IMG/VR virus record: IMGVR_UViG_3300030106_000099
Span: 1-29,896 of that record
Strand: one strand, 5' to 3'
Source: a virus
DNA length: 29,896 bases
Part shown: positions 1-7,706 of the stretch, one piece after another
Numbering within the stretch: the stretch's first letter is position 1
Layout of the letters: the number at the start of each line of letters is the position of its first letter
Made by a program: the position numbers and the translations under genes
Notes under the pieces: model-generated
What the model was told of the DNA's origin: nothing
The model's database searches: none
The model's input: only the letters and a program-made list of their open reading frames with translations

Positions 1-2411
1 GCAACAAGGCCACCGCCCTCAACAGTACGGGCATTAAAGGTAAGAACGCGACCAAACTTAGCCATTTCTTCTGCCATCTCATCGCCAAAAACCGCACCAA
101 GTTTTCCAGTGTCATATTCTTTTGTAAGCCTTGTTCCAAAAGCCTTTAACTGTTTTGGTTCAACAAGAAAACTTTCACCAAAATCACCAATGATATGTTC
201 CATATATGTACCACGCAATTGCTGCATAGCTTCAGGAGAATTATTATAATACTTCATAATCTTGGTTATTGTGGTTGGCTTTGTTGAGCCATTGACAATC
301 AAATCAGCCGCCTCTTGTGGGCTAAGACCCTCACGGCGAAATGCATTGATTGCTCTATCACGCGCAAACTCTGAAGCTTCTTTTTGAGCATCTTTTAAAT
401 TGCGCAATAAACCAACTGCGCTCTCATCTGCACCAGATGTAATTACACGATCAATTACACTTTGATCAACGTTGCGAAGACTTACAGCATCAATTTCATT
501 AGCAAGCTTACGAACAGAATTTGCTTGCTTTCCGAACAATTGATCTAGTGTTGTGCCTAATCTTTTAACGTCTTTGTTAAATGCAGACGCGCTGAATTTA
601 TCAGGACGAGCAGAATTAACAGATTTTTCTAATGAGCCTCGTAACCACTGTGATGCCATGCGTTGACGAAAAGATTCAAAAGAACCTTTGCCTCCAAACT
701 CATCAAACAAAGTTCGAGCAGCAATCAAATATCTTGGCTTATTTGGTTTTACGAGCTTAAAGACAGTTTCTTCAACGCTTGGGACCACTCCATTTTTAAG
801 CTCCTCTCGAATGGCGCGAATAGATGCAGCAGATCCTACTTCATCAAAATATCTCATGCCTTTTTCATAAAACTCACGCGCACCTCGCAGATCAGATGCT
901 GCATCAGAAATTTTCTTTAACGCTGTGTTATCAATATTTCGACCTGAGTTTGCAGCAAATGATGCGATAGCTTTAGGATCTGTTAATAACTCTAATCTAC
1001 GGTCTAAAGCGTCAAGAAAAACACGACCCTCACGCTGAATTGTTTGAGAACGGGCGTTGTTACGGAGCAAATCGTTTAAACTTTTACGAGCGTTATAAAG
1101 TTCAGAAAAAGAAGACTTTTTACCTAGCCTACCTATATTTGTAAGCATTGATTCCATAGTGCCGCCAGTTGTTCCTGTTTGAGCGGCTTTAAAAGTTTTA
1201 CTCATATCTTGTGCTTTTTTCGCAATGTCTTGCGTGGGGATAAACCTAGAATCTCCAATTGGTTCTTCCATTGCACGTCCAATACGAGTCCATTTTGCTT
1301 GTGCTATGTTGTCAAAGTTTTCATAAGCCGCGCGAAATGCACCGTATAAGTCTTCATCAAGTTGTAAATCTTTAGTTGCTGCGCGACCTAAATCATTAGC
1401 AGTGCTTTCCATACCGCGAAGTATGGCAACACCTGCATTATCAACAGCCCGGCCCAGAGTTTCATCTCCTTGTTGCACAGCCGATATAATTGTTCGGCCT
1501 AGAGCATCCGGGTCGCTGGTCCCTGCTTTTGCACGAAGATCATCTAATGCAGATTGTATTGCTTCATTGTTTGAACGAGTACGTGCGGAGCCTTTAAAAA
1601 TTTGTTCCTCTGTAGCAACAGCCCGAGCAATAAGAGCGGGAGCGCCGACAAGACCGGGCGCTGGAGCAACACCCATCTCTAAACTTTCTTTTATTGTCTT
1701 TGCTTGGTCTTGCGTTAGTCTCTGTGGCCCTAAGCCCCGTCCCACAACACCGAAAGACTTACCGATAAGACCAACTATACCTTCACCCGCAGCGGCTATA
1801 CCTGCCTCTATAAGAGTGTCTTTAGCGATTTCTGATGCAGACTGCTTGGATGTACCCATTGAAGCTTCAATGCCCTCTTCAAGTAGATTACCACCACCAC
1901 CGCCTATTCCAGCCCCGATTATAGCGCCAAGAATTGGAATAGGTATTGCAGCTTGACCCGCAATAGCGCCTGCAATTGCACCACCGACTTCAGGTCCTAT
2001 ACCTGCTAAATCTGCTAAATCTGCACGACTAAACTTGGATTCATCAATCAAAACATTCTTGTCTGTTTCTACGCCAAAACGCGCTGCGCCAGACGGTGTT
2101 AAGGCAAGACGACCACGATTATCTCTTATGTATTCTTCTGGTTTTAAACCTTCATTTGCAAGAACAGCTTCTTCTTCTTCAGTTGTATCAGCCAAGCTCA
2201 AAGCACGACGCAATCCAAGGTCTTGAATGCCCGTTTCATAATCAAACTGTGGATCAAAACCAGATTCTCTTTTACGTTGCTCTCTTTGAAGTTGAGGAAC
2301 TTGTTGAGATAAAACCCTGTTTATTTTTAAACGCTCTGATACAGTTGGTTGCTCTCCAGAAATTTGAAAAGTTATTGGACCTGCACCTGTATCTAAAGTT
2401 ATGGTTCCCAT
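1..2411 (-). CDS. Large internal virion (ejection) protein, C-terminus beyond window
   Basis: An open frame of about 803 codons starts with ATG and reaches the left edge without a stop, so the gene is truncated by the window. The start overlaps the upstream stop as TAATG. The N-terminal 130 residues are charged and polar. Residues about 138-175 form a Gly/Ala/Ile-rich hydrophobic stretch (for example AGIGPEVGGAIAGAIAGQ), followed by long helical, charged sequence. No catalytic motif is visible in the readable part. Large proteins with one amphipathic or membrane-prone segment at the end of a podovirus tail block are usually internal virion proteins ejected with the DNA. That role is inferred from size, position and composition. 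A tape-measure-like protein is the alternative. Confidence 0.65.
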   Translation of the reverse strand, partial: MGTITLDTGAGPITFQISGEQPTVSERLKINRVLSQQVPQLQREQRKRESGFDPQFDYETGIQDLGLRRALSLADTTEEEEAVLANEGLKPEEYIRDNRGRLALTPSGAARFGVETDKNVLIDESKFSRADLADLAGIGPEVGGAIAGAIAGQAAIPIPILGAIIGAGIGGGGGNLLEEGIEASMGTSKQSASEIAKDTLIEAGIAAAGEGIVGLIGKSFGVVGRGLGPQRLTQDQAKTIKESLEMGVAPAPGLVGAPALIARAVATEEQIFKGSARTRSNNEAIQSALDDLRAKAGTSDPDALGRTIISAVQQGDETLGRAVDNAGVAILRGMESTANDLGRAATKDLQLDEDLYGAFRAAYENFDNIAQAKWTRIGRAMEEPIGDSRFIPTQDIAKKAQDMSKTFKAAQTGTTGGTMESMLTNIGRLGKKSSFSELYNARKSLNDLLRNNARSQTIQREGRVFLDALDRRLELLTDPKAIASFAANSGRNIDNTALKKISDAASDLRGAREFYEKGMRYFDEVGSAASIRAIREELKNGVVPSVEETVFKLVKPNKPRYLIAARTLFDEFGGKGSFESFRQRMASQWLRGSLEKSVNSARPDKFSASAFNKDVKRLGTTLDQLFGKQANSVRKLANEIDAVSLRNVDQSVIDRVITSGADESAVGLLRNLKDAQKEASEFARDRAINAFRREGLSPQEAADLIVNGSTKPTTITKIMKYYNNSPEAMQQLRGTYMEHIIGDFGESFLVEPKQLKAFGTRLTKEYDTGKLGAVFGDEMAEEMAKFGRVLTFNARTVEGGGLV

Positions 2412-4300
2412 TACCCTCTATCTCTCACATCATAAATTTGCTGACCATCTACTGTTTGAGGCATGATGGTATAACCACCAATGGATTTTGATAAACTTTC
2501 GTTTAGAGCCTTCAGAGCTTCTGTATGTAAATAATTGTCCTCTTGTCCAAAAGTTGCGTAATTTCTAGGATCTGCCATGTCTGTGATTAGTGGATCTAAA
2601 ACATCTAAAGAATCAGTAAAAAGAGTTTCTAATTCGGCAAGTGCGCCTCTTGCATTGTTAATATTTTCAAATAATCCTAATTTTCCTGAAGCAGCATTTA
2701 AAGCTTCAAAATCTACATTAGAAATACCATTTCCTGTTTCTTGGGACATAAATCTTTTAAATCTCAACAATAGAGCCTTTCGTATAGTGTCGGTGCTTGT
2801 TTCAAGAGACATTCCTTTAAATTCTTTTGGAAGCTCTCCATTGTCCACTAAACGATTTATATCAGTAAAAAATGCATCGGCATCTCCTATTCCCATAGAA
2901 GATAAAACTCCTTTTGTTCTGTCAAGAAATCTGCTTGCCGCTATGCCGCCGGGATTATTTTTCGCCTCCTCCATTAAACCAAGAATACTTCTCATTTGAT
3001 TAATACTGTTCAGTCCATCCATTGACCTGTTATACGCTTGAGCAACTTTTTTTGCATCACCTGTAGCGTCTACATATACTGGTCTTCCAGTAGTTGGATT
3101 TAGACCTTTTCTTATCTCTAATTTTTTACCTCCTATTTCTATTTTTGAATTATAGATAGACTCAGGCATTTTAAATTCTTTGCCCTCTAGTTTAGCCTCT
3201 TCTCTTTTTTCGATTATTTTATTAAAAGTTTTTAAATTTTCTAACTCTATTTCCCTTCTGTGAGCTAAATTAGATGCGGCAATAGCGTTTGAAGCGTCTT
3301 CGTCAGCTTTAATTTGTTGAAGTGCATATTTACCAGCAGCAAGTTTTGCAGCTTCTGCTCTATCTTGTGCCTTTTCCAATGCAGGCATAGCAGCCTCACC
3401 TGCTTCACCAAAAGACTCAAGTATTTTGCCAACATTAAAACCACGACCTGCTTTGTTTTGCATAAGCGCCAAACCAAACGCCATGAGAGCTTTACTTTTA
3501 TCAACCTTACCACTTGCGTCTATACCTGTAGCATCTTCAAACTCTTTTTTATAACGAGCTAAAGCGTCCTCACGAGACTCACCTTTAGGAGAAACATCGG
3601 GCTTCCCTGCGGATTCCGCAAAATCTTTCATCGCAGAAACAAATGAGTCTTCGACAACTGTTTTGCTTGTACCACGACCCATCGCATCTTCAGCAATTTC
3701 TTGATTTAACTGTGCTAAAGAAGTCGTGCTTTGCTGCCCTGTGAGTCCCGGTATGTTTGCTTGCTTCTTTTCCGATACAGAACTAAGCGCATCAAGGTCT
3801 TTATCAATTTCTTGTGCTTGAAATTCAATATCGCCAAACATATTAGATGCAACTTTGGGGTCAATTTCCTCAGGTATAAAAACATCAGATGGAGCACCAA
3901 ATTCACCAAAATAGAATGGATCTTCTTTCTTTTTCTTTTCTGCCTCTCGCATTGCTTTTTCTTCAAACAAAAACATAGGCAAAGCGTCTTTAGCCGCAGT
4001 TTGACTGCCCTCAGAATAACCCTCTAAAAGTAAAGGCAATGCACGGCGATAAGCTTCATCAGAAAACATTTCTAATGTAGCTGCGTCTTTACTGAACGGA
4101 CCACCAAGAAATGCTCCCAAGTTGCCAGCTAAATCAGTAACACCGCCCATGATTCCATAACCACTTGCTGCCCCTGCGCCAAGCAAACGATCTACAAAGC
4201 TTTCCCCAAACCCTGTAACCTGACCTGTTGAGCGTTCTGCTTCACGCCGTGCAGCAGCAATACGTTCATCTAAGGATAGTGGACCAGAAGTATCAGTCAT
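2411..4300 (-). CDS. Internal virion protein, 629 aa
   Basis: A 629-residue, Ala/Glu/Lys-rich, mostly helical protein. A Gly-rich hydrophobic patch lies at about residues 35-65 (GAASGYGIMGGVTDLAGNL). The middle holds the stretch GKVDKSKALMAFGLALMQN, which I recognise from uncultured marine phage proteins of unknown function. A long coiled-coil-like region follows (about 290-370). No enzyme motif is seen. The ATG is preceded by GGGGGA at suitable spacing, and the stop overlaps the next ATG as TAATG, implying translational coupling to the large downstream protein. By position after the nozzle and beside other helical proteins, it is probably an ejection or internal core protein. This is inference, not shown directly. 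Confidence 0.6.
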   Translation of the reverse strand: MTDTSGPLSLDERIAAARREAERSTGQVTGFGESFVDRLLGAGAASGYGIMGGVTDLAGNLGAFLGGPFSKDAATLEMFSDEAYRRALPLLLEGYSEGSQTAAKDALPMFLFEEKAMREAEKKKKEDPFYFGEFGAPSDVFIPEEIDPKVASNMFGDIEFQAQEIDKDLDALSSVSEKKQANIPGLTGQQSTTSLAQLNQEIAEDAMGRGTSKTVVEDSFVSAMKDFAESAGKPDVSPKGESREDALARYKKEFEDATGIDASGKVDKSKALMAFGLALMQNKAGRGFNVGKILESFGEAGEAAMPALEKAQDRAEAAKLAAGKYALQQIKADEDASNAIAASNLAHRREIELENLKTFNKIIEKREEAKLEGKEFKMPESIYNSKIEIGGKKLEIRKGLNPTTGRPVYVDATGDAKKVAQAYNRSMDGLNSINQMRSILGLMEEAKNNPGGIAASRFLDRTKGVLSSMGIGDADAFFTDINRLVDNGELPKEFKGMSLETSTDTIRKALLLRFKRFMSQETGNGISNVDFEALNAASGKLGLFENINNARGALAELETLFTDSLDVLDPLITDMADPRNYATFGQEDNYLHTEALKALNESLSKSIGGYTIMPQTVDGQQIYDVRDRG

Positions 4301-4310
4301 GTAATCCCCC

Positions 4311-6131
4311 TTATCTAGCTTGGTTCAAGCCTTGAATTGCGGTGTATGTACCCACGCCAGATACAAATGGATTGGGTGCAGCAGAAGGTGTTGTTGTAAA
4401 TTGTCCGTACATCGAAGCTGATGGTGATCCTGTCAAGAACGTTTGACCATAACTATATGGCGCAAGTGCCTGTTGAGTTTTCATCAATTCATTTTGACGC
4501 AAGAAATCTTCATATTGTTGATCATAAGCACGATCCTTACCACCAAGCTCATACATGAAGCCAAGATCCGCAGGCTGCATACCAGCATAAACACGACCAA
4601 TATCAGCAGATGTACCAGCCAATTGACCGTAAGCCTTACCTATATCAGCTTGTGCGCCTCCTAGAGCACCCTTAGTTTGACCCAAGCCGCCCATTAAACG
4701 ACCTGCTTCTAAACTACGTTTCTTTTCATCTTGTTGTGCTTTGATCTGTGCATCTGCACTAGATAAGCCCATGCTACGATACATATCAGCAGCTTTCGCC
4801 ATGCGCTGTTCAGCAGACTCAAATGCAGAAGCTTCTGTGCCGAGTTGTGTTTTTCCAATGTCACCTAGAGCAGAACCAACACCAACTGATCTTCGTGCTG
4901 CGTCTTCAAACGCCTTTTGCTCCATTTGGCCCTCTGTTGTTGCAGCAGCTAGTCCGCGTCTTGCAGCGTCCTCAAAGGCTTTTTGCTCCATTTGACCTTC
5001 TGTCGTTGCAGCAGCTAACCCACGTCTTGCAGCGTCCTCAAAGGCTCTCTGTTCAGTTGCTGAACCTCTTGCACCAAGTTCACCTGTTAAACCAGATGCT
5101 TGCAATGCACGTTTGCGTTCTGCTTCATCTGTTGCTATCGCACTAGCTAATGCTTTATCGTAGCCTTGAGACATAAGATTAGCGATTGTGCCTGCACGAG
5201 CTTCTTCTTGTGCTCTTTGTGTTTCGGCTATTTGAACGCCTGCTCTTGAACCACCAAATGCTCCTGCTCCTATGGCCCTCGCCGCTTCTCCTTGTCGAGC
5301 TTTTGCTCCTTCACGAGCAATCTTTTTCATCGCTGCGTCAATTACTTGTTCTTTATAGGGGTCCATAAATTCTTGAACTCTGTTTGGATCAAAGCTACCC
5401 AAACCTTGTTCGGCAAGCTCAAAGGCACGGCCTGTGCCACGATCAAATGATTCACGAGCATCAAACTGACCACCTGAACTAATTCCAGTAGGAGAAAACT
5501 GACCACCTGAATCAATCTGAGCAGGGGAAAATCGCCCAAGGCCACCTTTTACAGTATCACGCGCATCAGAGAATAATGCCTCTCCACGCTGTTTTGCTTG
5601 AAATGCATCTGTCGATTCATCTACTTTAGATTTGGCGTCAGTAAGTTCAGTGTCAAAAATGCCTTTTGCATCTACAGATCCTCGACCCCCTTCTAAATAT
5701 GTTTTTGCATCAGGAAAAAAATCAGTAAGAGCGTCAGAAATAGTTGTTTGACCAGTTTGCATTGCTGAAGCTGCATCTGGTAAATAACGAGCTACACCCT
5801 GATCATCTGTAAAATAAGTTTGATAACGATCAAAAAATTGTTGACGTTCTTCAGGAGTATCAAAAGAGGCTGTAACAGCTTCTTGTAAGGGGCTATCAGC
5901 TTGTGTGTATGCAGGTATTTGAAATAAATCTGGACGATCAATTAACCCTCCAGATAATATTCCTACATCTGCTTCAGTAGCAGTTGAGTATATAGGATTA
6001 CCTTGCTCATCATATCCTGAAATAAATTGTTGGCCCTCAACAGCAGGCGAGCCAAATATACGAGCGAGAAGAGCCTCATCTATATCTCGAATGTATTGTG
6101 GTCTTTCATTAATTACTGAAGCACTTGACAT
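4311..6131 (-). CDS. Internal virion protein with 22-residue tandem repeats, 606 aa
   Basis: A 606-residue Ala/Gln/Gly-rich protein. Residues about 260-345 are strongly helical and contain GAGAFGGSRAGVQIAE, a motif I recognise in marine phage virion proteins. Residues 360-414 hold about two and a half copies of a 22-residue unit (EQKAFEDAARRGLAAATTEG plus QM). A shorter FSPxxIxSGG repeat sits near 201-221. The C-terminus is Tyr/Gln/Pro-rich. It starts at an ATG overlapping the upstream stop as TGATG. It has no recognisable enzymatic domain. From its place between two other internal-protein candidates it is likely part of the ejected core, but a tail structural role cannot be excluded. Confidence 0.6.
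   Translation of the reverse strand: MSSASVINERPQYIRDIDEALLARIFGSPAVEGQQFISGYDEQGNPIYSTATEADVGILSGGLIDRPDLFQIPAYTQADSPLQEAVTASFDTPEERQQFFDRYQTYFTDDQGVARYLPDAASAMQTGQTTISDALTDFFPDAKTYLEGGRGSVDAKGIFDTELTDAKSKVDESTDAFQAKQRGEALFSDARDTVKGGLGRFSPAQIDSGGQFSPTGISSGGQFDARESFDRGTGRAFELAEQGLGSFDPNRVQEFMDPYKEQVIDAAMKKIAREGAKARQGEAARAIGAGAFGGSRAGVQIAETQRAQEEARAGTIANLMSQGYDKALASAIATDEAERKRALQASGLTGELGARGSATEQRAFEDAARRGLAAATTEGQMEQKAFEDAARRGLAAATTEGQMEQKAFEDAARRSVGVGSALGDIGKTQLGTEASAFESAEQRMAKAADMYRSMGLSSADAQIKAQQDEKKRSLEAGRLMGGLGQTKGALGGAQADIGKAYGQLAGTSADIGRVYAGMQPADLGFMYELGGKDRAYDQQYEDFLRQNELMKTQQALAPYSYGQTFLTGSPSASMYGQFTTTPSAAPNPFVSGVGTYTAIQGLNQAR
4890..5054 (-). repeat. 66-bp tandem repeat, about 2.5 copies, within a CDS
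   Basis: Three successive segments encode EQRAFEDAARR, EQKAFEDAARR and EQKAFEDAARR, with GLAAATTEGQM linking each pair. The period is 22 codons (66 bases). The two linkers differ at only a modest number of third-position-type changes, which suggests a fairly recent in-frame duplication that has begun to diverge. Confidence 0.85.
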
Positions 6132-7120
6132 CAGGCTTTCCTCTCTAGGTTATCCATCATACCATACATGCGTTGAATACCTTTGTTTAAACTGCCATCT
6201 CCTGCACCTTTAACTGCATCGCGTGTCATAACAAATTCACCTGCTGTTAACATAGCAGGTACATCATCTTTTGTTCCAGATCCCTCACTAGGCATTATGC
6301 CACCATTTCTTCTTGGAAAGTTTGCAACACCACCATCTTTTGCATACATAGCTTGCAATTCACGAGCCGTTCTAGTGGGTTCTCTTCTTCTATCTCTAAA
6401 TCTTACGGGACTTTGACCAAATGGACGATTAAATCTCGCTATAGACCCAGTAGGATCAGGATCTTCCTCTTCACTAAATAAAGCATCTAAAAGCTGTGAG
6501 CCAAGACCAAATGCCAGCATTTCACCTGCCTTGGTGTTAAGAATACGACCAATACCTTTGCTGGGATTAGTGTTTAACAATTCACCAATACCCAAAAGAC
6601 CCTCTGCCCTACTAACTGTTTTTGGAGTTTCTAATGCGGCAACTCCTTTACTAGCATCTATAATGGGTTTTGCAGCTTTAGAAGTTGTTTGCGCAACTCC
6701 TAATAAATTATCAAGAGCATCTAAGCCAGTACCAGAACCTGTTATAGCACCAAGACCGCCTCCAACTGCACCTCCTATTAAAGCATCACGTAAAGATGGT
6801 TTTTTACCTCTAATAGCCTGTAAAGCAACATTACCTATAGCGCCTTGCACCAACGGGTTTTGTGCTGCGCTAGTTAAAAAAGGTAATATTTTATCTAAAA
6901 AAAACTCAGGCTCTCCAGTAATTGGATTTATACTATTTCGCTTGGAGCCAACGACATATCTTTTTGGATCAGCACCCACATCCCTAAAAGCTCTACCAAG
7001 ACCACGAGCTACTTTAGGGTTGTTTCGCAAGACTTGTGGAGGCACAACCATTTCGCCCGGAGAGACATGCGCCATGCGCGTATCGCCGTTTCTACCGAAT
7101 CTTGCCATGTTTTGCATCAT
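6131..7120 (-). CDS. Virion-associated protein with GEMVVPP / GEFVMT motifs, 329 aa
   Basis: A 329-residue protein with an N-terminal motif RMAHVSPGEMVVPP (residues 15-28) and a related C-terminal motif DVPAMLTAGEFVMT (about 285-299) followed by a helical tail (IQRMYGMMDNLERK). The centre is Gly/Ala-rich and hydrophobic (about 117-140, LIGGAVGGGLGAITGSGTG), resembling a membrane-active segment. Proteins with the GEFVMTxxAV signature are common, from memory, near tail genes of marine phages, but no function is established that I know of. ATG ATG start; GAGG lies five bases upstream. The stop overlaps the next start (TGATG). A tail or ejection-associated role is inferred. Confidence 0.6.
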   Translation of the reverse strand: MMQNMARFGRNGDTRMAHVSPGEMVVPPQVLRNNPKVARGLGRAFRDVGADPKRYVVGSKRNSINPITGEPEFFLDKILPFLTSAAQNPLVQGAIGNVALQAIRGKKPSLRDALIGGAVGGGLGAITGSGTGLDALDNLLGVAQTTSKAAKPIIDASKGVAALETPKTVSRAEGLLGIGELLNTNPSKGIGRILNTKAGEMLAFGLGSQLLDALFSEEEDPDPTGSIARFNRPFGQSPVRFRDRRREPTRTARELQAMYAKDGGVANFPRRNGGIMPSEGSGTKDDVPAMLTAGEFVMTRDAVKGAGDGSLNKGIQRMYGMMDNLERKA

Positions 7121-7170
7121 GTTAACCTCGTGACAGCTATTATCAAGTTATCAAATGTTTGCATAAAATA

Positions 7171-7413
7171 CTAGAGCGTTGATCCAGAAATGGCTTCTGG
7201 GGCCGTAACCCGAATATTTGTACTTCTTTTTTCTAAACCTGTCCAATTTTTACCACAGTTTGGGCATTTGCCATTTGGATAAGATGCAATCTCTTCAGGA
7301 GTATCTACTGCATTATCACAGTGAACACAGTGGATAAAGTCTTGACTAGAAGAAGCTCTGAAAGCACCGCTCAAAGCCTCTTGATTGCCCTCCCAACTTA
7401 ATATTTTACTCAT
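7171..7413 (-). CDS. Small zinc-ribbon protein, 80 aa
   Basis: An 80-residue protein with two CxxC knuckles, CVHC (about residues 29-32) and CPNC (about 49-52), separated by 16 residues. This is the classic geometry of a treble-clef or zinc-ribbon fold binding one Zn ion. The C-terminus is VTAPEAISGSTL. The same layout is familiar from small proteins in the tail region of marine phages, without known function. Its ATG overlaps the upstream stop as ATGA. It could be a virion assembly factor or a nucleic-acid-binding protein; the sequence does not decide. A 50-base gap with no obvious promoter follows it. Confidence 0.7.
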   Translation of the reverse strand: MSKILSWEGNQEALSGAFRASSSQDFIHCVHCDNAVDTPEEIASYPNGKCPNCGKNWTGLEKRSTNIRVTAPEAISGSTL

Positions 7414-7706
7414 GATATTGTTACCGTTACTGACCCAACTGACCCTGTTGCTTGACTTCCTCTAACATAGGGTGAGTGCGTTAGAGGTACACGTAATTGA
7501 CCATCATGATTAAAAACTGCTCCTGCTTCTAAACCAAAATCATCTGTTTGCAATGCGGTAAATACTGTAAATGTATTACGTCCTTCTCCTGCATTTTGTG
7601 CATTTTGTAGGTAAGTAGAGTAAGAGCGCAAAACTTCAGAGAAATATTGTTGATTATATTCATCAGGTGGTATTGGAAAAAAGGGTAAATTAAGATTGCG
7701 AGACAC
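7410..7706 (-). CDS. Small virion-associated protein ending in GSVGSVTV motif, 98 aa
   Basis: A 98-residue protein beginning MSRNLNLPFFPIPPDEYNQQ, with a polar, aromatic middle (YFSEVLRSYSTYLQ) and a C-terminus ATGSVGSVTVTIS. The start codon is GTG: it shares its G with the stop of the nozzle gene (TAGTG), and GGGAGG lies five bases upstream, so the GTG start is well supported. The downstream ATG overlaps its stop. The function is unknown. Its position directly after the nozzle gene suggests a tail component. The C-terminal motif recurs in two other proteins of this window. Confidence 0.65.
   Translation of the reverse strand: MSRNLNLPFFPIPPDEYNQQYFSEVLRSYSTYLQNAQNAGEGRNTFTVFTALQTDDFGLEAGAVFNHDGQLRVPLTHSPYVRGSQATGSVGSVTVTIS

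Noticed and set aside
663-3562. Several plus-strand open frames of 60-184 codons
   Set aside because: All lie opposite the long internal virion genes, lack ribosome sites and recognisable domains, and contradict the uniform minus-strand layout.
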